Shown here: in pieces, positions 55,001-63,739 of the stretch
Position numbering within the stretch: position 1 is the first letter of the stretch
How the letters are laid out: every line of letters begins with the position of its first letter
Assembly (NCBI GenBank): GCA_963971405.1
Contig: OZ020489.1
Span: forward strand, 33,823,047 to 33,887,046
Reading direction: 5' to 3'
DNA: 64,000 bases
Source of the DNA: Psococerastis gibbosa
Taxonomy: Eukaryota; Arthropoda; Insecta; Psocodea; Psocidae
Made by a program: the position numbers and the translations under genes
Notes under the pieces: generated by a model
Seen by the model: only the letters and a program-made list of their open reading frames with translations
Database searches by the model: none
Told to the model about the DNA's origin: nothing

Positions 55001-58000
55001 TCGTTTCCAAACCTTTGGTCTAACCTACAAAAAAGTTGTCCTAACTGACTTGACGACATTGGAGTTTTGCCATTTGGAAGTTGTCCACCGTCGCGCCGGT
55101 GAGAATCTCCGGACGAGGATGGCCCATGAATTTGCTATTATGGCACATCCAGGTCTGTACCTACGCATGTTCCGACTAGGGCCAATGAGGAAGCTCAACG
55201 GCAGGGTTTACCTTGAACGAAACGGGCAGTTCAAGCGTGGCTTGATCTCCAGGCGTTTCCGCGTGCAGGTTTGCCATACTTGTCTGGATGTACCACTTCA
55301 TTTGTCATTTCTTCACAAGGTTGGGACTATCTTCAAAGCATTTCGTATCTAGAGTATCTTCAATTGAATCATTTTATAAATACTTCTTCGTTTGCTTTCT
55401 TCATTCTTTCATCTTCTACAGCCTCCGCCCGCTCTCGGTATTTCTGGCATGTAAGGTAGTGCCTGGCTGCCTAGTATGTGTAGACAGTAGTCATTATCAA
55501 GTTCCCTTCATCTTGAATATTAACTGAATTGAATTACCTCTAGTACTAGACACATCCTGAGGTGGGAAGAAGTCATTTCTTGTTGATCGTTACATTGCGG
55601 GCAGACACTAGAAAAAAAACAGTAAAGACATCATTTATTAACGGAAAATTGACACGTGTCTTAGGTGCCCATTCCACATACGTACAACGTCAACGAAAAA
55701 TTGAAAAATGACGTCAAAATGACGTAAATTGACGTGGTAGCAGAATTTTTAGTATGTCTTTAATGTCTGCTAAAACGTCATTTTTCAATTTTTCGTTGAC
55801 GTTGTACGTATATGGAATACCCCCCTTAGCCTGCCTTATATTTATGATGCAGCATACTTATCATGAGTAAAGATTTACATTGGTGAATCCCCCACTTATT
55901 CTTTAAAATCCCTGACTATTTCCTAAATCCCTGTTTCTGAACAAATTTCGTCCCCGGACAGAGCTTGAAATCCCAGACTGTCCGGGAAAATCCCTGACCA
56001 CTGGGAACACTACTTATTGGACTTATCTGAGCGTCAAAGGCCTCGAGGACCCTAAACTTTATCTTCTGCTTCTTTAAATGCCTCTTCTATCGAACATTGG
56101 CGATCATAATGGCAATTGTAGACATGTAGATAGTACTTTGGACACCCCATACGGAAGTCAAGTATGTAGAGTATCGAATGTACTGAACTAGGGAAGGGAA
56201 ATGCAGTGGTTTCCCGTTGCCTTCTGTATCCTTATGCCGTTGACTCTTCATTGAGTTCCTCCGCCTTCGGAGCCCAGCCACAGGACAAAGGGTGCCCTAG
56301 CAGTGGTTGCTTATTTAGTGGCGGAAACAATTCACCCTGTCACATAGTCATCCTCGGGATTTTTTCTATACAAGCTTGCACCACCAGACTTGCCACCCCA
56401 CCCTCCGATTATGCATGTGCTTAGAAGCTCATTTCGAGACTAACTCAGTTGTACAATAGTTTGATGGTCTGTAGCCTATCCTTTTAACGGTGGAAAATAT
56501 TTTCAACCTCTTGTAGCGCAGCAACTATGTACATATCGTCAGCTTAGAATGACAACCTCGTTAGTCGTTAAAACCAAATTGTACAGGAGACGAAAAAAAA
56601 TGTCGCATTTCGTCCACTTAGCGCCCATTTACTAGTTTTCCTATTTTTCCGCTAGAGAGCGCTCCTGACCAGATAGAATTTTTTCCCGCCAACCTGTCGG
56701 TGAGTTGCGAGTTTTTCTTACTTATTCCACAGTAACCCGATTTTGTCGAAATCCCGACTTACGAGGTTTTCATTCTAAGTTGAAGATATGTATGATAGAG
56801 ATATACCGTTTGGCTGCTCGCATAGATTTGCTCTCAGAGATTGGCATGGTGCACTTTTCTCAAAGAGTTAGAAAATGTCACTTGTACACATTGTCTTCTA
56901 ACCCATGCAATTACTCATAAATCACAAAAATGAATAAAGTCTAGACTGTGGTATTCCAATTTAGTTAGCCTCGAATTTATAGCTTAGAGTTTTTTCTTCA
57001 TACTGTTGATCCGGACCTGGGTGAGCCTGGCTCGTTTTGCGGTATAGCTAGCCTTGAAACAACTACTATTAATAACAATATACTTGTTCCTTGTTTCAAA
57101 TGTTGTCGTTTGAGTACAGAAACTCTGGCTGGCAAGCGGGATACATTTTATATTTTAGCAATGCAAAATACAAGTTCTCAAGGACTCACGTGAACTGAAG
57201 GACGGTGAACTCGTCTACACGTGAACTCTCTACCGCACGGGGTACTCTTCTTGAACTAAAATTATATGACTTATAATTATAACTCATATAATATAACTCA
57301 ATCTGCTTCTTGTTGGAATCTCTGACTTGTAGCAATTTTCAAAGTGAACCATCTGAATAATGTGCATCTTGCTATGTTCAAGAACCATATACACGATAGA
57401 TAGTGCCGAAAAACTAGGATTTATTCCAGCCAACGGCCTTTCCATGTTGAATCCATTACAGCAGAGCATGTTTCAAACTGCGGGAAACTTGGTAGTGTGC
57501 ACAGCGTTAGCAGGGAAAATGGTGAGACATGATAACGCGCTACGTCACGTCTACTTGCGTATCGAGTCCTGGTCACCTCCGATTTAATCGTATGACTTTA
57601 CCAAGTTCCCCAAGTGGTTCGGAATCCACTATAATCAGGAGGTCCACCCTGTCAGTCAACTCCCCTTTTCCCGAGGTGAAAGAGTCTGCCCTTAGGGTGC
57701 CTCAAGTTAACAAACAGACTCACTGCCACATGGTTGCTTAAAGCAGAAATGCTGAAAGCAGGCGTTAGAAATACAACAGGATTTATTCCAGGGGATGACA
57801 CGTACCTTAATTCAGAAATGGTGTAACCAGAGGGGCACAATGTGAAACCTCAGGTTACAAAATGGAGGTGAACCAACCGGGTTACAATAAGCCAAAGGCT
57901 GCAGAAAGGACTTTCGGTTTCGCCATAAGAAATTGTTTTTTGAAATCATACTAGTTTCTTGAAATAAAGTTAGCCCAATTATTGGAGTGGACCTGTTAGT

Positions 58001-61000
58001 TAACTCATGTATCACCATCACTTTATATCAATAAATTAATTAGTTAATACTTACTTACTTTTACCGCACCTTATGCTTATGCAGGGTTGGCGACACGACA
58101 GCAGCGTTTCCACACAGTCCTGTTCTGTGTGTCCTCGGTTGAGAGCCCCAAACTTCTCATATTTCTGGCGATCTTTCTTCCCAGTGCCACTTTCAGTTGG
58201 TGGGCTTCTTCCTTGTATCCCCCTGTTCATTACTCTTTTGACTAGGTGGTTTTCGTCTCTACGCAGTAGGTGTCCCAACCAGTTCAGCCTTTTTTCTCTT
58301 TTACGTCACGGGTTCTCATCTCATGCCTTATATCTTGGTTTCTACGTTGATCTCTCAGCGTTACACCGCAGGATCTTCTTAGCATTCGCGTTGCTGCTGT
58401 GTGAATCATATTTTCTTCACACTTTCGTAAGGCCCAGCAACCATATACCCATACAACATACTAGGGCAGCATACGAAATAAATTAATAAATTTGATAAAT
58501 ATCGTATACTGTATATAAATCCAATAAATTTGAAATTGTAACTAAAGCTGATGGCAGAGCGAAGTACAAGTCCTTGAACGCCATACCTGCCTAATACCTT
58601 GTTTAAGAGTGAATGGCTTGAAGGAATCATAATAAGTTCTCACTGCATTATCTCAGACGGTCTTTTTACCCGTTATCCTTGAAGATAGGCCGTAAGTAGG
58701 CTGGATCGACTACCAAACTGATTTGAGAGGGCGTATCTTTGGTAAGTCGCGTACCTAGCAATGACTTTAAAAAAAATTGTGATATCCTGTCAGTAATAAG
58801 TTAATAATTATACTGTATTTCATCATCATATATTATATTCTCCTTATTATTGTTAATTATTGTTTACAATAGAACAAGGGAATATATCGAAAACTGATTT
58901 AAAGAAAAAAGAAAACAAGCGGCGTAACGTAACGTTGATTGTTTCAAATTAGATCCGAATAACATACTCATCTTACTATCGAACTATTCGAACTTAGCCA
59001 AATTCGATTATGCATGTAATACAATCACTTATTGCGAGTATTGATAATTGTTTATTACCAAAGTTAATTAGTATTAAACTATACTGAGGCGAGTCTAACG
59101 TCACAGCAAAAACATTACGGTAAGTTGACTGAAGCAAGTGTTCGCGATCAACAGTCATCTTACAAATGATATTTACGCCATGAAAGTTCGCATCCCATAA
59201 CATTTGTAAGATGACTGTTGTTCGTGTAACTCTTGCACAGTATGCCTCAGTCAGCTTACCGTGATTTTTCTGCCGTAACGTGGCTCAACTCAGTGTACTT
59301 TACTTATAAGTAGAGATGTTCAGAAATTTTTTAAACAAAATGATAATGATACTGCGGTATTTTGGACGAAATTGACTCTTCGTTCCGCAGCCCCAAAGAT
59401 AAGAAAATGACCATAAGAAAAATTCGTAAAAATTTTAAGAAAACCAAATTAATTACTTGACTGATTTAAAAGTATTCTATAAAACTTTTTAATACTCTTT
59501 GTCTTGTTTTTTTCAATAGTAATGATACACTTCAGGCGCGAAAATCCAAATTTACTGCGAGAGCTTGTATTTTCCTTGATAATTTTTTTTAAATACAGTA
59601 CGGTAATATAGGTTCATATTTAATATTGAAATATTATCAAATCGACCCGACCATTCCTTGTTTACAAAACATTTGGAAACTCTGCATTTTGTAATGGCCG
59701 CGGATTATGGACGAAATTAATTAATTTCTCGTTCCACAGCGTCAAAATTACTAAAGTGATCAGATAAAAAATCTGTAACTGCAAAGGCTTTCACGGTCGG
59801 AGTTGAATGAAGAATAGAATCCGGGCTGATGGGCCGTGGTCGAAATGGAGTGAGCCACCGAGGTACAACCTTCGAAGTCTACGCAGCGCCACTGAAGATG
59901 TCGACCGCAGATGTTGACGAAACGTTTGGAAGTTCACTTTCTTTTCGACCACGGTCCATTAGCCCGGATTCTACTGGTTCTTCAGATAAAAAAATCTCAT
60001 AAAAGTTACAAATGGAACAAGAAATTCATTAATTTTGTCAAAAATACACGGCCAGTCATTGCCAACGAGAATTTGAAATCTGTCCCTTAAGTAATAACAA
60101 TAGTTTTATTTGTACCCTACCATAATCCACCTATGTTAATTTCTAAATTTTGGAAGAGCAGCACCCTTGAAGACTTCTAGAATGTACCTTATATTTAGTA
60201 CTTCATATTAAGTACCATAACTCAATTTCTTCGACTTGTTTCAGGAAACATAAGTGCTGTTTTCACATTCAAGTGGAAAGGAGAGGAACTTGCAAGACTT
60301 GCGGACGGTGGCGCCCGCGTATTTGTTCAAATTTCTGTAGCCACTCATTGTACACGTCCTGGTGCTCATATCAATAGGTAACTACTGTATACTTGCGTAG
60401 TAATTACAATATAAAACATAATAAAGTTGTATTTCAAATGCGCAAGATAATATGCGAAGCTTCAGATCAATCGATGAATATCAATTTTAATCTTTAATCT
60501 ATCAATCAATCAAAATTTATTACCAAAATAAATATTTTTTACAGTTCTTTGTCACTTCCCTATGGGCTAGGCCCGTTTTAGGGTGGAAATATACATATAT
60601 AATATATATATTTATATACATATCAAGATATATCATAAGAAGACGAAGACGACCCAGGCTAACGGTAGAAGCCAAAGTCCGCCAAGACCTCAGGATTGTA
60701 GGAGCAACTGCAGCCGAAGCACAGAACCGCAAGGAGTGGAAGGGAATCTGCCGTATCGTATGGTTGCCATTGGTTAGGGAAGAAGTGAAGTTATAGTAGA
60801 AGTTTCAAACTAGTATACTCTGGCGAGGGCCGTGGTCGAGTGGTTAGAGAGCTTGCATTTCAATCGAGAGAACGGTAGTTCGAATCCTTAAGGGGATGTG
60901 ATTTACTCAATAATTCAGAGTAGAATACAAGGCCAATGAGTCAATCGTCCAGAAACCATCATTTCTTCTCAGGACTTAGCCTGATAATGGGAGTAGCGCC

Positions 61001-62341
61001 CACTCCCGAAACGTCGCCCCTTCCCCTGACAAAGGGCTCACTTCACGAGGAACGTGGCCGCGGCCGTATATAGATGAATAGGGTATATTTGTATATATTT
61101 GTATTGATACAAATGAGGAGGCTGTTTACAAACATGGCCAACTCCAAGTTGTAGAATTTTTCAGGAGAGTGGATTTTCTGTTGAAAATTGCATCAAGTTT
61201 ATAGCTAACCCTAGACTTCTCAGCACTTCTCTGCGCAATCTGGCTGCTTTTGTCACTTTATTTTACAACGTGCAGGTGGACATTAAAATTTTCTGCAAGG
61301 TCGGATCAAAACCCCATTTTGTAAAAAAATGGAGTTGGCCACGTTTGTAACCAAGCTCCTCAAATATACTATCCATATATAGGCCTACTAGTTACCGGTT
61401 TGAATTTTCTTACGGCCAAGTAACAATAGTTGCCACCATAAATAATGTAGGCTATACATTGTTATTTTGTAACCATGAAGTTTAAATATGACGTAGATAT
61501 TGTTGATAATACACTACCATTTATAAACGGGAAGTTGGTAGTCGACGTGTATGGAATTGGTATGGAGCAACTGTTGGCAGATTTACTACATACGCTATCA
61601 TAAACAATTCAGGCAGCTGGTTATTGGCTAGGGATAATTACGCAACCCGTTTTCAAAATTAAAATAAATTTTGTTTTTGCAGACTTTAAACTTATCTTCC
61701 AGTAATTAGGCGCTACTCGTGGCTTTGCTATGGTTTGGCAAACGCGGGCCATAGTGAAGGAAAAATAGTTTGTTCTGCCATTGTACCTAAGCTAAGAAAA
61801 GTGTAACCTAAAAATGGTCGAATTACCACAAGATCCCAGCCCTTCATCAGAGAAAACGGGTCTTAAGGAATAAATTTGACGCAATGTAACAGGCTAAAGC
61901 ATAACTTAACTAAGTACATAGACGAGTATACTAAATCTCACCCGTAAAATTCTAGCATAAATATAAATATATATTTCTGTTAAATTATACAATCAAGTAA
62001 TCAACAAGTAATTGACAAAGTATAAAGTAGCATATTGCACCAAAAAATTAATGCGAATTCACCTCTTCTGTACTCAATATTAAATCAAGAAACTATGGTT
62101 CTACCTCCCCTTCAGCAAAATCAACAGGTATTCATAATATACGTACTATAACATGTAGACCACGGTATGTGCTTAATATTTTAATAACGTATTTATTGAT
62201 TTAATTTTTTGCTTACTTTTCAGGACGTCTGTGCTCTTTGTATCGATCTCGTTCATCGTTTTGATGATAATTTCACTAGCTTGGTTGGTTTTTTACTATA
62301 TCCAGCGCTTCCGCTACGTCCATGCCAAGGACAGACTGTCG
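42936..62341 (+). CDS. gol: Goliath/RNF130-type PA-TM-RING E3 ubiquitin ligase, 5' five coding exons (3' end outside window)
   Basis: Coding exons 42983-43057, 45866-46150, 49557-49653, 60245-60377 and 62224-62341. All have GT-AG borders and agreeing phases, giving 236 residues so far; the first exon has a 5' UTR from 42936. There is a signal peptide ([17 protein letters not shown]), then a PA (protease-associated) domain including [30 protein letters not shown] and [12 protein letters not shown] transmembrane helix follows at about residues 200-223 ([20 protein letters not shown]), then FYYIQRFRY and AKDRLS. The helix is almost the one I know from RNF130/RNF150/Goliath ([11 protein letters not shown]), so family membership is secure. 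The RING-H2 domain should follow to the right of the window. Family members are endosomal/lysosomal membrane E3 ligases. Introns total about 18.6 kb and are full of repeats. Which family member it is cannot be settled without the RING. Confidence 0.9.
43598..43765. mobile_element. hAT-like MITE, second copy with 8-bp duplication
   Basis: Flanked by CCTCAGCC at 43590-43597 and 43766-43773. The right tip CTGGCTACGACCTTG matches the element at 42326; the left tip is eroded. In the first intron of the goliath-like gene. Confidence 0.7.
43912..44141 (-). repeat. tRNA-derived SINE-A, - strand
   Basis: Full-length copy with head, body and (ATTT)n tail; box B GGTTCGAGTCC. Confidence 0.75.
44231..44656. 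mobile_element. Foldback MITE, long divergent member, TTA target duplication
   Basis: Tips GGTGGCTGTTCCACTTGTC / ...GTGGAATAGCCGTC with TTA on both sides (44228-44230, 44657-44659). It lacks the GTGGTAGCAGACA core. The interior 'tgatcatcgatcgatcaatt' recalls the inner part of the composite elements. Confidence 0.65.
44851..45388. mobile_element. Foldback element (44971-45265) between two 120-bp direct repeats
   Basis: The foldback has arms of about 100 bp starting 'atggccattcacgagggctcc'. The 120-bp blocks 44851-44970 and 45269-45388 are direct copies with a few substitutions. The right block continues to a terminal 'attcgagtgtgtaatagggg', the inverse of 'ccccTATTACACACTCGAAT' at the far left. 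The whole may therefore be one element duplicated around an insertion. Confidence 0.7.
45866..46150 (+). CDS. gol: Exon 2 of the goliath-like gene: N-terminal half of the PA domain
   Basis: 95 codons, phase 0 at both ends, between ttcag and GTAAGT. Contains [16 protein letters not shown] and [17 protein letters not shown]. It ends [15 protein letters not shown], the PA-domain strand that precedes the substrate-facing loop. Confidence 0.9.
46191..46520 (+). repeat. Repeat C, copy just inside intron 2 of the goliath-like gene
   Basis: Begins about 40 bp after the exon 2 donor. Shares 'cttctatcgaagattgg.ga' and 'tatgccgttgacacttcatt' with the copies at 39724 and 56077. Confidence 0.65.
46521..47036. 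other. Unassigned intronic stretch
   Basis: No repeat family or exon recognised. A 76-codon + frame at 46685 and a 70-codon - frame at 46580 look like chance frames. Confidence 0.5.
47037..47176. mobile_element. Foldback MITE
   Basis: Tips GGCGCTTATTCCACCGACG / CGTCGGTGGAATAAGCGCC, core GTGGTAGCAGACATT. The flanking TAA and TTA mirror each other rather than repeat. Confidence 0.85.
47331..48180 (+). mobile_element. ~830-bp TIR element, full-length copy
   Basis: Both tips present; poly-G (about 47578-47590) and poly-C (about 48039-48052) tracts in their usual places. Confidence 0.85.
48200..48470 (+). mobile_element. RTE-like LINE 3' fragment
   Basis: Reads [20 protein letters not shown] then [16 protein letters not shown] and [12 protein letters not shown], the 'GHV.R...LK.I.EG...G.R.......D....W' tail seen in RTE-type LINEs. 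It starts exactly where the preceding TIR element ends. Confidence 0.75.
48480..49556. other. AT-rich intron 2 stretch of the goliath-like gene
   Basis: No repeat family or exon recognised; ends in the tttgcag acceptor of exon 3. Confidence 0.5.
49557..49653 (+). CDS. gol: Exon 3 of the goliath-like gene: PA domain
   Basis: Phase 0 start, phase 1 end at A|GTAAGT. Encodes [20 protein letters not shown] then [12 protein letters not shown]. The 'VIVYN' strand is the hallmark of the family's PA domain. Confidence 0.9.
49929..50640 (-). mobile_element. LINE with RNase H tail, 5'-truncated, - strand
   Basis: On the - strand, [20 protein letters not shown] and [10 protein letters not shown] mark the start of an RNase H domain (catalytic Asp in FTDGS). 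[19 protein letters not shown] zinc-like end follows, typical of I/R1/Loa-type LINEs. It ends in an A-rich tail (T-rich on +, 49929-49960). Frames are broken. Confidence 0.8.
50759..51130 (+). repeat. SINE-B copy with ~14-bp target duplication
   Basis: Starts 'caacggccttataccatg', ends 'ggcgttggaaacaacaac'. The flanks 'atattccaatgtgg' and 'atattcccatgtgtgg' are near-identical. Confidence 0.75.
51131..51735. other. Unassigned stretch with a ~125-bp local direct repeat
   Basis: 'actatgcacatat.ttatgtcat', 'gcggagagtgtgatttaatggca'-like and 'atatttcaaaatca.agatgg' blocks occur twice (about 51215-51355 and 51363-51488), a diverged tandem duplication. Nothing else recognised. Confidence 0.55.
51736..51882 (+). 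repeat. SINE-A, 3'-truncated
   Basis: tRNA-like head 'gtagtggtacagactccgac' with box B GGTTCGAGTCC, body to 'gttgagtgtaatatagtgc'. Confidence 0.65.
52070..52225 (-). repeat. Decayed end of the ~830-bp TIR element
   Basis: Reversed 'acagacagac', 'gggacatcaaatccgttg' and 'gcttatac...taggaaagcaa' blocks in family order, about 75% alike by eye. Confidence 0.5.
52226..53880. other. AT-rich intronic stretch with MITE relatives
   Basis: 52565-52830 resembles the interior of the MITE at 4381-4777. 52840-53025 looks like a decayed relative of the TTAA-type elements (a 'tattttt...aaaattccatatcatat...accacttgaatag' hairpin). The rest is unassigned. Confidence 0.45.
53885..54162. mobile_element. 278-bp inverted-repeat MITE, TTAA-type
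   Basis: Tips GAGGATATGCTACGTAG / CTACGTAGCATGTCCTC, TTAA on the right (54163-54166) and TGAA on the left. Inner arms share 'gaagactacttc.tg.atcat' with 15610-15964 and 27411-28491. Confidence 0.75.
54441..54800 (-). repeat. GC-rich tandem repeat family, inverted relative of the right window end
   Basis: Opposed poly-G/poly-C hairpin (54450-54477), then two units of 'ttatattttcaaatctttctcccgagg...' about 148 bp apart. Reverse complement of the repeat at 63740-64000. Confidence 0.6.
55664..55825. mobile_element. Foldback MITE, TTA target duplication
   Basis: Tips GGTGCCCATTCCACATACG / CGTATATGGAATACCCCCC and core GTGGTAGCAGAATTTT. Flanked by TTA (55661-55663, 55826-55828). Arms match the copy at 12161. 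Confidence 0.85.
56077..56440 (+). repeat. Repeat C, ~350-bp copy
   Basis: 'aatgcctcttctatcgaaca' to 'tgcttagaagctcattt'. It contains a short unrelated insertion near 56125-56180 compared with the other copies. Confidence 0.6.
56441..57415. other. Intron 3 stretch without recognised elements
   Basis: 56441-57290 holds no recognised repeat or exon. 57300-57415 belongs to the unclassified repeat also seen at 19840-20290. Confidence 0.5.
57430..57777 (+). repeat. SINE-B, best full copy, 14-bp target duplication
   Basis: 348 bp flanked by identical AGGATTTATTCCAG (57416-57429, 57778-57791). Start 'ccaacggcctttccatgttg', end 'ggcgttagaaatacaac'. It contains a box-B-like GTGGTTCGGAATCC. The long duplications show LINE-driven retroposition although the repeat encodes nothing. 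Confidence 0.85.
58040..58495 (-). mobile_element. RTE-like LINE 3' fragment
   Basis: - strand reads [40 protein letters not shown] and [20 protein letters not shown], the same tail type as 23676-24130. Frame broken once near 58310. Confidence 0.75.
58496..59083. other. AT-rich intron 3 stretch
   Basis: Nothing recognised. Confidence 0.5.
59084..59293. mobile_element. Inverted-repeat MITE with CTGAG ends
   Basis: Left arm 'ctgaggcgagtctaacgtca...attacggtaag.tgactgaagc' is answered by the reverse complement ending 'cgtaacgtggctcaactcag'. The innermost arms 'caacagtcatcttacaaatg' are perfect. Total about 210 bp. Confidence 0.7.
59819..59969 (+). ncRNA. Hammerhead-ribozyme-like motif inside a large hairpin (candidate)
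   Basis: The hairpin arms are ATCCGGGCTGATGGGCCGTG at 59819 and the inverse ending GGTCCATTAGCCCGGAT at 59969. Between them (59889-59930) lies CCA CTGAAGA T GTCGAC-loop-GTTGAC GAAAC GTT TGG. CTGAAGA fits the CUGANGA core, GTCGAC/GTTGAC is a 6-bp stem II, GAAA is present, and GUU could be the cleavage triplet with a 3-bp CCA/TGG stem I. An extra T after the CTGAAGA box and the very short stem III argue for caution. Hammerheads are known in Penelope-like elements and retrozymes. No RT is seen beside it. Confidence 0.4.
60245..60377 (+). CDS. gol: Exon 4 of the goliath-like gene: end of PA domain
   Basis: Two leftover bases at the start, phase 2 at the end (AG|GTAACT). Encodes [20 protein letters not shown] then [24 protein letters not shown]. 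It corresponds to the 'IIAVMI...G.DIL..LE....V.M.I.VGT' stretch of RNF130. Confidence 0.88.
60630..60800 (+). mobile_element. LINE tail fragment
   Basis: Reads [20 protein letters not shown] then [15 protein letters not shown], the 'R.R..W...V..DL.......A..R..W' end of RTE/CR1-like ORF2. Short and truncated. Confidence 0.55.
60826..61075 (+). repeat. tRNA-derived SINE with a hammerhead-like central domain
   Basis: Head GGGCCGTGGTCGAGTGGTTA (box A) with box B GTAGTTCGAATCC. The body contains CTGATAATGGGAGT, a loop, then ACTCCCGAAACGTC (60981-61015): a perfect 6-bp stem flanked by CTGATAA and GAAAC. It differs from the 11127-type SINE. Confidence 0.7.
61080..62223. other. Intron 4 of the goliath-like gene
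   Basis: It holds only a LINE 3' end at 61955-62028 on the - strand (identical in pattern to the end at 33587-33655). It ends in a good acceptor (ttacttttcag). Confidence 0.55.
61955..62028 (-). mobile_element. LINE 3'-UTR remnant
   Basis: Reverse-complement match to the last ~70 bp of the LINE at 33170-33655 ('ttaaattatacaatcaagta', 'tcaacaagtaattgacaa'). Confidence 0.7.
62224..62341 (+). CDS. gol: Exon 5 of the goliath-like gene: transmembrane helix
   Basis: One leftover base then 39 codons: [39 protein letters not shown]. Phase 0 end at TCG|GTAAGT. The most conserved block of the family; RING exons should follow. Confidence 0.93.
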
Positions 62342-62488
62342 GTAAGTTGAATCGTTCCTTTTCTCATTTATGCCGGCAATCATCTTGAGTTAATTACCCA
62401 CTAAACCGTTTTATTGCATCGTTTTTATCTATCTATAATTGATTGGACGATGACTTAGTAAAAGTTCATATAGGCTGCACCAATCGAA

Positions 62489-63177
62489 AGAACTGGTACG
62501 AATGAACCTGTACATGCTTTCCTTTTTATCAATTAGTATGTACCGACTATGAGATACCGGTAGCTAATATATGTAGTTCCATGGTAAATAATTGTCCCAA
62601 TGTGAAATTTCACTATACCAAAGCACTGAATTGATCGATGGGAAGACTTCATTGCCTAGAGCAGGTAGACCAAAAATAATTTTTCTCTTTCATTGGGAAA
62701 GCAACCAGATAGGTTTGTTACTATTTAACACCTAAGAGATAGGCAACATATCGATAGAAAGGTTCCGCAGGACAATTCTTATTTATTTTTCAAGAAAATT
62801 TAGTCTTTTTTTTACCACCTGAGCCAAACTATCAAGGGGCAGGCATTGGTTTACATTAATAACGACTATAATCACGATTACAATACATGTGGGAAATTTT
62901 TTTGTATGGCCTAGTCGTTTTTTAGGAAAAAACAAAAAACAAAATTGAGATAACCCAAAATAGAAAAAACAGTCCCGAGATATGATTTTTGTGAACCTAC
63001 CTCCCGAATTTCATCAAAATACATCGAGCAGTTTTTCCTCAAATCGACGAACCGACAGACATCTCGTAAAAACTACCTTTTTTGGTTGTCTGGGACCTCA
63101 AAACGTGTAAATCTGGTGAAATCTCGAAATTGAAAATTTTCCTTATAGTAATGTATAGAATAATAGGAAAGCAAAAA
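62489..63177 (-). mobile_element. ~830-bp TIR element, inverted, older copy
   Basis: Reversed family order from aagaactggtacg to ggaaagcaaaaac, more diverged than the 34-38 kb copies. The poly-G tract is lost. Confidence 0.7.
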
Positions 63178-63739
63178 CATAGGAAATAACATACCTAATG
63201 ACGAATTGAATTACGTTAATTCAAATGAACCTATGCATAGTACAAGGTCATTACATACTACTTTAAAAACATTATAAACCAATTTAAAACGCGCTAGTCA
63301 CAAAAAAATTAATTACTGACCGGTTGAGTAGAATAAAAAGGCTTTGAACCTTTACATTACCGTATTTTGAATTTTTTAGGTCTACACAGATCAATTTAGT
63401 GTGAATAGTAATAATTAGTAGACATTACAATGTTGTAGAATTATTAATTTTATAAGTTGACTGTAAAGAGGCAGTTGCTCCGATTTTGTGGTGTTCGCTG
63501 CACCACCACCTGTATCATCCAGGTCAGAGGCGGTCCGAGACCTCATAAAAGGGGGAGGCACTTGACAGTGGCGTAACGATTGGTTTTCGAAGGGGGCGGT
63601 GTATAATTGGGCGCCCCTCCACCCATTTTCATAAAAGTGTATAAAATGGGGAAAGCCGTTCTCATGGACGTACGCAGCTTTTACATGAATGACCTTAGTG
63701 TCCTTTGCGCATGAACCAGAGGGTTCGGAGGAATTGAAG

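Noticed and set aside
55050-55352. 100-codon + strand frame beginning [12 protein letters not shown]
   Set aside because: No domain recognised, no convincing splice borders that fit the goliath-like gene, and it would interrupt the exon 3-exon 4 phase match.
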